From: Thecaphora thlaspeos
Lineage: Eukaryota > Basidiomycota > Ustilaginomycetes > Urocystidales > Glomosporiaceae
DNA length: 64,000 bases
NCBI GenBank assembly: GCA_900291925.1
Contig: UWYS01000001.1
Coordinates: 248,001 to 312,000 of the forward strand
Reading direction: 5' to 3'
Within the stretch, counting starts at the first letter, position 1, and every line of letters begins with the position of its first letter. The notes below the pieces were generated by a model. It had not been told where the DNA came from, ran no database searches, and worked only from the letters and a program-made list of their open reading frames with translations. Positions 53,129-62,341 of this stretch are shown one piece after another. A program made the position numbers and the translations under genes.

Positions 53129-55948
53129 ATGTTTAAAAAGCCTCTGCCCTTCCAGAAGGCCAAGGCCGATGAGACGGCCGACATGGCGCAGACCGGCGGG
53201 TCTGCCGTCAATATCCTCCAGCCGGGCACGCCCGGCGGCTACCCCAACGCGTGGATCGGCAACCTCGAGTCGGCGCCTCAGTCGGTCGGCTGCTTATCGC
53301 GCAGCGACCACGACGCAAGCTGGATCGACCAGCGCGAGGCCTATGAGATCATGACGGCCCACCTCTACAAGGTCGCCAAGAGCAAGAACTGGTTCTCCGA
53401 GAACCCGACGGTCGCCAGCGGTGTTGCCCTCCGCCTGGCAAAGGGGCAGTACGCGCTCTGCCCGGCCGCCGATGCACGCCTCGGGGACTTCTACCGTGCC
53501 GTCGCCATCCTCAACGTCGAAGTCGCCATCAAGCTCACGTCGCCCGTCGTCTCCGCCATCACCAGCCGCCTCGCACCGGGGACGTACCAGGTGCCCCTCA
53601 CATCGTCGCAGCACGTCCAGGTCGTCGAGACGATGGCCGACGTCGCGGGAGCGAGGAAGGCGCAGAACGCCTGCTTTGTCCGCACCGACAACTCACTCGT
53701 CGCGTGGTGCGACCACATCGACCAGCTCGACGCGAGCTGCCAGCAGCTCGAGCACAGGATGATTGCCTTCGTCTGGTCCAGCGCCGGCGTTGACCCCGTT
53801 AGTGGCAGCAGCAAGCCGCGCGACAGCTCGTTAACCGAGTGGAGCATTCAGCAGCGCACGCAGAGCATGAGCCAGCTTGGCCACGAGTCGGGAACCTCAA
53901 CGCCCAACCGCGCCCCGTCGTTGGTGGCGCACAGCTCGCCCTTCTCCGACTCGCACGCCTCGCCAGTGCAGGCCGGTGACCAGACGCCTGGCGCCACCTC
54001 GACCGTCTCGAACAGCGACCTGGAGAAGGCCCAATTCGCTTACCAGGAGCGTAGCACCAACCTCCAGGCGCCGCTCCAGCATGGTTTCTCGGTTGCGCTC
54101 GACATCGTCCTCTGCTTCCTCCTCCTGCGCGCCCTCTTCCAGGAGTCGTTGCTCGATAGCAACTGGATGCGCATGCTGATCGGCCTCGCCGTCATCCCGA
54201 TGTTCCCCGTCATCCTCTTCTTCTGCGGCAACGTCTGCACCGTCATCCTGCAGCTCATCGGACCCGTCCGCCAGCTCCACCAAAACTCGCGCTACTACTC
54301 TGGCGTCGCGCCCGAGCGTATGACCGGCCAGCTCCCGCACATCACCATCCAGATGCCCGTGTACAAGGAATCGCTCGAGAGCGTACTGATTCCCACCATC
54401 GAGTCGCTCAAGAAGGCCATCAGCACCTACGAGCTCCAGGGCGGCACCGCGTCGATCATCGTCTCCGAGGATGGCATGCAGCTCATCAGCGAGGCCGACC
54501 AGGCCATCCGCCGGGAGTACTACGACAGGCAGAACATCGGCTGGGTCTCGCGTCCGGGACACGGCGTCGACGGCTACATCCGCAAGGGCCGCTTTAAGAA
54601 GGCGTCGAACCTCAACTTCACCTGCCGGGTCTCGCTCAAGGTCGAAGAGATGATGAACGCTCAGCGTCCCGCTGACCTCTCGACGTGGACCGAGGCCGAC
54701 GAGCAGAGCCTCTACCAGACCTGCCTCCCTCTCGCCGCTCAGGAGATCCACCCGCTCGCTCAGGCCGAAGGCAACGTCCGTATCGGCGACCTCATCCTCA
54801 TGATCGACTCGGACACGCGTGTCCCTGCGGACTGCTTCCTCGACGCCGCCTCCGAGATGACACAGTGCCCCGACGTCGGAGTGCTCCAGCACTGCTCCGG
54901 AGTCATGCTCGTCTCAGACTCGTACTTCGAGCGAGGCATTGGATTCTTCACGCGCCTCGTCAACTTCTCGATCACTTACGTCGTCGCGAGCGGCGACGTC
55001 GCGCCGTTCATGGGCCATAACGCATTCCTGCGCTGGTCGGCCGTCCAGGAGGCCTCCTTCGTCGACCCCGAGGACAACGTGCGCAAGGTCTGGTCCGAGT
55101 CGCACGTATCCGAAGACTTCGACATGGCGCTCCGACTCCTGATGAAGGGCTACATCACGCGCTGGGCCACCTACAGCAAGAACGAGTTCGAGGAGGGCGT
55201 CTCGCTCACGTGCGACGACGAGCTCAACAGGTGGCAGAAGTACGCCTTCGGCTGCTCCGAGCTCGTCTTCAACCGATTCTGGGAGTGGCCGTACAAGTCG
55301 CCGTTCACCCCGCTCTTCCGCAACTTCCTCTGGGCCAAGGGTGTTCCGATCCACTACAAGTTCGCCGCCTGCTCCTACATCTTCTCGTACTACGCCATCG
55401 CCATCGCCCTCCCGCTCACTACCGCCCTCTACCTGGTCGAGGGCTGGTTCTACCCTGTCCTCGACCCTGTCTTCCTGACGCCCTTCAAGATCTGGCTGGC
55501 CGTCGTCTTCGTCTTCATCATCGGCGGTAACACGTCCCAGGTTCTCTGCCGCTTCCGCTCGAAGCAGGGCGGCCTCATCTCGCTGGCGGTCGAGCACCTG
55601 GTCTGGATCCCGTTCATGATCACCTTCTTTGGCGGAATGTCGTACCACGTCATGACCGCGCTCCTCTCGCACCCGCTCGGCATCAACATGACCTGGGGCG
55701 CCACCGTCAAGGACCTCGAGGACAGCAACTTCTTCATCGAGGTCCCGGCCATCCTCAAGCGCTTCTGGCGCACGCTCCTCATCTGCGTCGCCATCCTCGG
55801 CGGCGTGGCGGTGCTGGCGGTCGACGTCTTGCCTCTTGAGTGGCAGATCCCGTCGTTCTTCACCTTCTGGCCGATCATACTCGGTGCTGCGCTCCACATT
55901 CTATACCCCATCGTCCTCAACCCGGCGCTCCTGCGCTTCTCGTTCTAG
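53129..55948 (+). CDS. Membrane glycosyltransferase, GT2-like family
   Basis: A single-exon frame of 939 residues. The first 300 residues are soluble and Ser/Pro-rich towards the end. Two membrane segments follow (VALDIVLCFLLLRALF and MLIGLAVIPMFPVILFFCGNV). The GT-A domain runs from PHITIQMPVYKESLESVL to about residue 720: IIVSEDG, the metal-binding MIDSDTR with Asp560 and Asp562, and the SEDFDMALRL block with acidic residues near 662-663. The C-terminus has about five more membrane segments. There is no QxxRW chitin-synthase motif; instead DELNRWQKYAFG occupies that region, so this is a chitin/hyaluronan-synthase relative rather than a chitin synthase. Such fungal GT2 proteins act at the plasma membrane or Golgi on surface polysaccharide; the product is unknown. 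Fewer than ten residues look unusual, and no lesion is present. Confidence 0.85.
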   Translation: MFKKPLPFQKAKADETADMAQTGGSAVNILQPGTPGGYPNAWIGNLESAPQSVGCLSRSDHDASWIDQREAYEIMTAHLYKVAKSKNWFSENPTVASGVALRLAKGQYALCPAADARLGDFYRAVAILNVEVAIKLTSPVVSAITSRLAPGTYQVPLTSSQHVQVVETMADVAGARKAQNACFVRTDNSLVAWCDHIDQLDASCQQLEHRMIAFVWSSAGVDPVSGSSKPRDSSLTEWSIQQRTQSMSQLGHESGTSTPNRAPSLVAHSSPFSDSHASPVQAGDQTPGATSTVSNSDLEKAQFAYQERSTNLQAPLQHGFSVALDIVLCFLLLRALFQESLLDSNWMRMLIGLAVIPMFPVILFFCGNVCTVILQLIGPVRQLHQNSRYYSGVAPERMTGQLPHITIQMPVYKESLESVLIPTIESLKKAISTYELQGGTASIIVSEDGMQLISEADQAIRREYYDRQNIGWVSRPGHGVDGYIRKGRFKKASNLNFTCRVSLKVEEMMNAQRPADLSTWTEADEQSLYQTCLPLAAQEIHPLAQAEGNVRIGDLILMIDSDTRVPADCFLDAASEMTQCPDVGVLQHCSGVMLVSDSYFERGIGFFTRLVNFSITYVVASGDVAPFMGHNAFLRWSAVQEASFVDPEDNVRKVWSESHVSEDFDMALRLLMKGYITRWATYSKNEFEEGVSLTCDDELNRWQKYAFGCSELVFNRFWEWPYKSPFTPLFRNFLWAKGVPIHYKFAACSYIFSYYAIAIALPLTTALYLVEGWFYPVLDPVFLTPFKIWLAVVFVFIIGGNTSQVLCRFRSKQGGLISLAVEHLVWIPFMITFFGGMSYHVMTALLSHPLGINMTWGATVKDLEDSNFFIEVPAILKRFWRTLLICVAILGGVAVLAVDVLPLEWQIPSFFTFWPIILGAALHILYPIVLNPALLRFSF

Positions 55949-58900
55949 TCAGGCGAGTGTTCGTTCTGTCCCCCATCATCTTGGGTCTTCTCATCTGCAT
56001 TCCATCGGATCTCTCTCAGCCATACAGGAACTGGCATCACACACTCTCTACATCGCATTCTCTCCGGCTCCTCTGTCCGTATTCTGGCTGCCCATGTTGC
56101 GCCGAGATGACATCTACATTCTTTCTCTCCTTTCCTCTCGGGTCCTAAGGGTTGTACATCAGTTGTTACCTCGTTTGTCGTTTCTTGCAAAATCATAGAA
56201 GACTTTACCAATCGCATTCCCATTCACATCACACCTCATTTGAGATTGGCTTGAGCGTGTCCCATCTCCCTATCACCAGATCCATTGTCGATTGCATGAC
56301 TACTGCAGCCTGTTGCGTTCGTTCCATGAATACGACTTCGATCCTGTTTATGGACTCGGGAAACACGGGCCAAAGGCGCAAGCCAAACGACCGGTCTCCA
56401 AAGCGTGCACGTACAGAAACACGGCCATGCTTCAAACGGACGAATCTTGCTTCGCCTCATTCCTAAACATTATCCCGCATAAGTACTGCTACACTGGCAT
56501 TGATGCGACATCTGCAATATCACGGGATGGGAGGCAAGATCTTGTCTGTCCTCCGACTGATAGGTTTATCGGCGAGAGCTGATCCTGAGTGGTCCGACGG
56601 AAGCCTAGGCTGCGTCCTCGGATGAAGCACTGCCGTTCAGGCTGCCTGTATAGGGGACAATCTGGTCGTCATACGGAAGGATGGGGGACGGACGACGGAC
56701 TTCCTGAGATTGCTAGTGCACAGTAGCTCATCGATATCTGCCGGCGAGCTGTCTGGAAGGCATCAGGCTTTGGTGGTTCGGTCCAGGAGGTCTGGTGCAG
56801 GACTCTAGTATAGGCCAGCCTAGCTGCAACAAGACAGATGTGGGCGGTAGGCGCTTAAGCCCAGCCGGGAGAACCAAGGATTGACACCGCTTTACATACT
56901 CTTCTGGACTTGCACAAGAATGGGCTTCTGTGCATGAAGGTACATACTGTACCAGTTCGCGAAGAGGAACTCCTGCCAGGTCGAGTGAGGAGAGCGCCAG
57001 GGCCAGAGGCGGACTCCAAATGTTGAGTCAGCCTAGACGGGACACCGAAAGGGATCGACCATCGGATCGTCATGGGTGCAGGCGGCGCAGGGCAGCTGTG
57101 CTCTATTTCTCCACCCATGTTCTTTGTTCCCGTTTCTCCTACCCGCTGCTTCGTCGGGGACAAGGCGGACAGGGCGCGTTTGGTCTTGGTCCGGCATCTC
57201 TTAGTGGCGCCGCCGCGCCGTGTATGTACTATAGTACGCCGTGGCCCGGGCCGGATCTTGCTCTGCGGTTCTCCTGCGACCCTTCCCTTCCCTTACAGCG
57301 GTTCCATCGAGGCCGGTCCCGTTCGTCGCAATTCCCTCGCCCGCTCCATGGTGCCTTTGCGAGGTCTTCTCTGTTCGCTAGTTACTATACCTTTCTTCCC
57401 CCCCCCCCCCCCCCCCCCCCCAATCCCCTCCTGGGTCTCCTTGTTTCCCGCTTCTTGCTGCCGAAACAGAACTTGTAAGCAGGCCTTGGAGCGGCAGCGT
57501 CAAGGAGGCAAGGCATGAGACTGCGACCAGCAGAAGAAGAAGAAGATTCCAGGTCCTGGTGCGCTTCGATGGTTGCCTCGTTCTTGGTCAACGCCTGATC
57601 ATCAGAACAGGAGGGTGCCTTGCCTCCCTTCTCTGACGCAGGAACCAGATCGAATCTTGCCACACTAGTGCAGATTGCATGAAGAGGACCGTGAAGTACA
57701 GTACTGATACCAAGCTACGGTGGGCTACATGCAACAGAGGGAGGCATGGGCGAACATACTACTTACCGTCCATCGATGGACTAGAAGGGCAAGCGATCAT
57801 CGCTGCGGCGATCCAAGATCGGGAGGCGAGCGCAAAGGGACGAGGACAGGGGGTGGAATGCGAGCACCGTGTCAGGGACGCCTTGACCTTCACTCGAAGC
57901 TTGAGCTATAACGCTGGTTGGGCCACGCCCCTCCGGCCGCCACGCATGTAGACGATGTCTCAATGATGGCCTCACTGGGCATTTAGGCTTCAGCAGGGCT
58001 GTACGTATGTTGTAAAGCGATGAGCTGTCCTTGAGGATCGCGAGGGAAGCACATGGTGAAAGAGGCACAAAGCGGGCCGGCGATCACCGATGGCATTGGG
58101 CGCTACGTGCGTACCGGGCTTTGCCTCATGGCGGAGACGTTTCAGCGACGGTGACGGAGGTCGAGGTGACGGTCGCAGATGCAAAACGCACCATGGGTGG
58201 AAGGCCGATAACTACATAGTATGCCTGACAAAGACACTGCACATGCGAAGGCCTGAGGGCAACGCGTGGATTTATAGTGTCACATCTAGGTCAGGATCGT
58301 CTTGTCATGGTGCATGTAAGCGGACAGGGCGCACTTGGTGTTACTGTAAGTAGCAGTAGTGGTGGTCTGTTAGCAGTGGACTGGCAGTACATAGTGACGG
58401 CGCTACGCCTGTCGATGCGATTTCGAGGCGGCCCGGGCGAGATAGGGAGCGGCCGGCGTAGAGGTCTCGAATCAAAATCTCTCGTGACCAGGAATCAGCC
58501 ATGGCGACAACTGTCAATATCGCGGCTGGGCGTAAGCACAGTACGACGGACGAGCCCCTCTCCGTTGGGCCCCGACCACAAAGGAGAGCGGCAAAGGGCG
58601 CAGCAGACCGCCGCTCGTGTCTCTGTGCTTGGCCGTCATCTCGCACTACTTGGTATTTGTTTACTTATGTATGTCACTCGTGCGGACTTTGTAGCTGGGC
58701 AGGCATAACTATGTACACCCTGCGCCACTTGGCCCTGTGCAGGGGTGACCCCCCGTCGCCGAGGTTTGTCCGCCCGGAGAGTTCCTCACGTTCCTCACAG
58801 CCCTTTCTTCGCTGCCTGCCTTGCTTCAGCCGTGCTTGCAGTCGCTGCGAGATTCCGTACCGCCCTTTTTGTCCCCGTTGAACGGAGAGGCGTGGCCGCT

Positions 58901-60417
58901 CAGCCCCGGTGTCTGGACACCTTTCGCCAATGATCTTGGTGTCTAGGTGAGTCTTACGAGCGAAGAAGTCCAGCCTCTAGCTACGAGCTTTGTCCTCTGG
59001 CGCAGATGCCGGCGTACTTGTTGCGAACAGCCAGCGAGCACATGCTGCGGTCTCTCCTGATCTTGCCGGAAGCATCGGGCCAAGCTTTGCTGCTTTTGCT
59101 GGTCTCGCTTACTCACGTTCCTTGTCCCCGGTGGCGCCTGGGCAAGCGGACGCAAGCTAACCAACATTGTTGCTTTCGGAGGAACAGGCCGAGATCGCCT
59201 GACAAGCGGAAGGTAGGTCCATGTCATGCTGTCGGAAGACTGAAGCGGGTGCCTCGACCTTTCCACGGAGACCTAGCCACGCCGTCCCCACCGAGAACAG
59301 GCCGGCTTTCTTGGCTGCCGGGGCTCGTTTGAAAGCCCAAGGGCCAAGACGGCAAGGGATCGACAGAGGGGGTCTGAGCGGCACCGGTACCTCCTAAGCG
59401 TAAAGTCCTCACATATGTAGGACCTTCCACTCTCCCCTGCGGTCCCGGCGCTGCAGAGGCGTTTCAGAACCTCGAGAGTAGGCTTCCGAGATGTCGATCG
59501 CCGTTTGCCCGTACCTGTTCCTCGTTCCTCATCCGACTTGGCCAATCATCCTGGGTCTGCCCACAGTAGTGTCCCTTGTTGCTCCGTTTGAGGACCAGCA
59601 GCCATTTGCTACGGCACACCAATAATCCCCCCTCTCAAGCACAGGAGCAGACAAAGGGATAACACATTCAGGTTGATGGCGGCCGCCGGACTTTCTGCCA
59701 CGAACGAACATCTGCCTCCCTTCTCCTCCTGTGCTCGCCTCGCCTCGGAATTGCCCTGTCCCATGCCCTGTCCCATGCCCCTGTGATGTAAGGGTTGGCC
59801 TACGATGCCTTACAGTACAGTGAAATCATAGCCTCGAACCTTAGGACTGTCTTCTTTAGAAGGGAGGCACTTGCGTCGTCACGGCGGTGCGTGCTGACGC
59901 CAAGTACAAACGGGCCGATTGATTGACTGTAGGTCGTTGGTCTACTGCGAAGGTACATAGTGGCCCATAGTGGCCGTCTCCGTCTTCCATGACGCTCTAG
60001 ATCACGTTCTGGACATCGGGAACCCGTGGCACGTCGGGACCCCCTCCTAGAACCCCTCCTCTCCGCGCCAACTAGGCAAGGTAGACTGGAGGTGGGGAGG
60101 TGCCCCACCCTTGCCTGCTTGCCTGCTTGCCTGTCTCGGTCTTTTTGCCAAACGCCGGCCGGTGTGAGTAGGGAACATGAGGGGAAGCCCGTCGAGTGTC
60201 CGAACGTGCCTCTCAGCTGCCAGAGTGCCTATAGAGTCTTGGGACTCAGCCTGTAGACATCCGCGGAAGGCTCAGGGATGCACAGCCGGGCAAGACGAGG
60301 GGCGGGCGCGGAGAGGCAACTGTCACTCGTCTCTGCATCGAACACTCTGCCTAGACGGACCAGTCGTCGATGAAGCCGCTACACCTCCTCCAGGCCCTCG
60401 TCGAGGTTTCAGGAAAC
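55949..60417. other. Gene-poor 4.5-kb region
   Basis: I recognise no gene on either strand. Features are a 24-base poly-C run (57398-57421), TACTGTA motifs at 56945, 58342 and 59811, and short tandem repeats (CTTGCCTG units near 60112-60132; GTCCCATGCCCT near 59757-59785). Open frames up to about 180 codons lack conserved motifs and are proline- or arginine-rich, as expected from GC-rich noncoding DNA. The first few hundred bases are the 3' region of the GT2 gene. Confidence 0.55.
57398..57421. repeat. 24-base homopolymer C tract
   Basis: An uninterrupted run of 24 C residues, preceded by a CT-rich segment. Its length is probably unstable in replication and in sequencing. Confidence 0.9.
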
Positions 60418-60499
60418 ACATAAAGAGCCGTCCTCTCGAGACCACTACCATCCCCCTCTCCTCATCAACTCACACACATCCACTCCGCTCCTCTCACTC

Positions 60500-60540
60500 A
60501 ACTCTCACTCTTCTCTCTCTTCTCTCTCTTCTCTCTCTTT
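60500..60540 (+). promoter_or_regulatory. CT-rich leader of the secreted protein gene
   Basis: Three near-perfect repeats of TTCTCTCTCT lie 50-80 bp before the ATG. CT tracts in this position are typical of highly expressed fungal genes. A weak TATA-like CATAAAG lies near 60419. Confidence 0.5.
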
Positions 60541-60589
60541 GCATTCTACTGCTCTCTTCCTCCCTCTCACCAGCAGCACTCAAGAAACA

Positions 60590-61330
60590 ATGGTCTCCTT
60601 CAAGCTTACCGCCGCCGCCGCTGTGGCCATCATGGCCGCCACCCTCACCGAGGCCGCCCCCACCGAGAGCCAGCAGCAGCTCGAGGAGCGCCACTTTGGC
60701 CTCATCTGGCAGTGGAAGGCGCAGTTCCGCTGCAAGGCCCCCTGGCTCGGCGCCTCGAAGCCCTACTGGTGCCACGGCACGTCGGTCCCCGGCATCCCCA
60801 AGTGGAACGGCGGTGAGGGCGCCAAGTGCGACAGGTACACCTACGCTCTCTTCCACCACTGGTGCAAGAAGGGCAACACCCCGCAGCCCATCCCCAACAA
60901 CTGCCAGCCCACCCCCGAGGGCCCCGTCTGCACTTCGGGATACCAGCAGGTCTACAGCAACTACGAGTCGACCGCCCAGAGCGGCGCTTACATCGGCCAG
61001 GTCAAGGGTGCCGCCACCATTGACAACGAGAACTACATGACCTACGGCCTCGTCCCGAACCTTCAGAAGTGCCTCGAGATCTGCGATGCCACCCAGGGAT
61101 GCACCTTTGTCAACATCTACCAGGACAACGCCGACAAGCCCGAGGACATCGCGGAGCTCCCCCCGTCGGCCCAGAAGAAGTTCCAGCCCGGCAACCTCAC
61201 TTGCGCCCTCTACAAGGCCTGCTCGGGCACCGAGAAGGCCACCAACTGGGCCGGACAGCAGGACCCCACCTACATCACCCAGTCCTCGGCCTACTGCAAG
61301 GGCGGCTCGTGCGCCACCCCGCGCAAGTAA
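60590..61330 (+). CDS. Small secreted cysteine-rich protein
   Basis: The ATG at 60590 gives 246 residues. The signal peptide (VSFKLTAAAAVAIMAATLTEA) ends at about residue 22. The mature protein has about 14 cysteines. An N-terminal module has paired Cys and Trp (FRCKAPWLG, YWCHGT, KCDRY, HHWCKKG, NNCQP). A C-terminal module (about 115-240) has NYESTAQSGAYIGQVKGA, KCLEICDATQGCTFVNIYQDN, LTCALYKACSG and a final YCKGGSC; this resembles the apple/PAN-like module of basidiomycete fruit-body-specific secreted proteins. It is probably a wall or extracellular protein. The function is unknown, and a role in host interaction is only a possibility. A good AAACAATGG start context and strong codon bias suggest high expression. 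Confidence 0.85.
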   Translation: MVSFKLTAAAAVAIMAATLTEAAPTESQQQLEERHFGLIWQWKAQFRCKAPWLGASKPYWCHGTSVPGIPKWNGGEGAKCDRYTYALFHHWCKKGNTPQPIPNNCQPTPEGPVCTSGYQQVYSNYESTAQSGAYIGQVKGAATIDNENYMTYGLVPNLQKCLEICDATQGCTFVNIYQDNADKPEDIAELPPSAQKKFQPGNLTCALYKACSGTEKATNWAGQQDPTYITQSSAYCKGGSCATPRK

Positions 61331-62341
61331 GAGGTTCTCTGGTCGACGGCCGGCGGCACCACCACCGCCCAGGCCTCACCGCCTTGAGCTTCCGCTCTCG
61401 GTCTCCCCTCGCACGCAACGCTTCCAGAGGTCCACGTTTCCCAGTCATCATCTTTAATAGCCTCGCATCTTGTTTTCTCGGCTTAGCATCTTGTTTTCCA
61501 CTGTCTCTTGTCGCATCCTCGTATCTAAAAGTCACCTCGTCCTTTACTCAAGGACAGATCGGGACTGCCACTACCCTCTCATTCTCCAACGGGCATCACG
61601 CCCAGTCATCTCGAGCAATTCACATTTCCTCACTCTACCCACTCGGTGTGCCTTTTGTGACTGGCCTGATTGTGTCTCGCTGGCTTTCTCTTGCTCGCCT
61701 TGTGGAGTCTGTTTATGTACTGGCGCGATGCTGGCGACGCGTCTAAGGCGCGGTCACCGTGTATGACGGCGTTGTGCCAATGTAGGAAGGTTGCGTACGA
61801 GAATGGGGTGTGCGATCCTCTTTGAATGACGTGAGTGTCGCAGGCAGTGCGCACTTCTGCTGGCTCCGTTGTACCGTGTCATCACGCATCGCGGTGGCTT
61901 AGGAAGCGGCACCTGCGACCCGGCCTGCTGCTTCCGACCTCGGGTCCTCGTCGGCTGCTATGCCAGATGGGTGGACGACGCTTTCAGCAGTACGGAGACT
62001 GCTCCCGGCGAGGTGGTTGTGGAGTGTGCGCTCTGTCGCTGGCCGACTGTTGGTTGTGATAGATGACGTTGGCCCATTGATGGAGAGGACGGGGTCTCGT
62101 CTGTCGGCCGTGAAGCGTGGGGCGAGCGGCGCACAGACCAGCAATGGGGCGCGCTTGCGGGGCTCGCTCCTGGTGCTCGCTCCTGGTGCTCGCTCCTCTC
62201 TCAGCGCCACTTCCTTGACAGCTTCCCCTTTGTCCTTGTCCCTCGATCCATCACATACGCCAGGACTACACAGATACACCTCACGCAACGCCAGCTTGTG
62301 GTCGCACCGCCCGCCGTCTGCCGCTTCGACGACCATCCGCC
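61331..62341. other. Intergenic region before the inositol phosphatase gene
   Basis: About 1 kb holding the 3' region of the secreted-protein gene and the promoter of the phosphatase. A 13-bp tandem repeat (GCTCGCTCCTGGT, 2.8 copies) lies at 62162-62197. No other gene is recognised. Confidence 0.5.
62162..62197. repeat. 13-bp tandem repeat, 2.8 copies
   Basis: Two exact copies of GCTCGCTCCTGGT and a third partial copy, about 145 bp upstream of the phosphatase start codon. Confidence 0.85.

Noticed and set aside
53897..55897. Two minus-strand frames of about 330 codons each
   Set aside because: Antisense to the GT2 gene; acidic and Arg-rich low-complexity translations.
53129..55948. Calling the GT2 gene a chitin synthase
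   Set aside because: No QxxRW and no chitin-synthase EDR signature; only the general GT2 motifs match.
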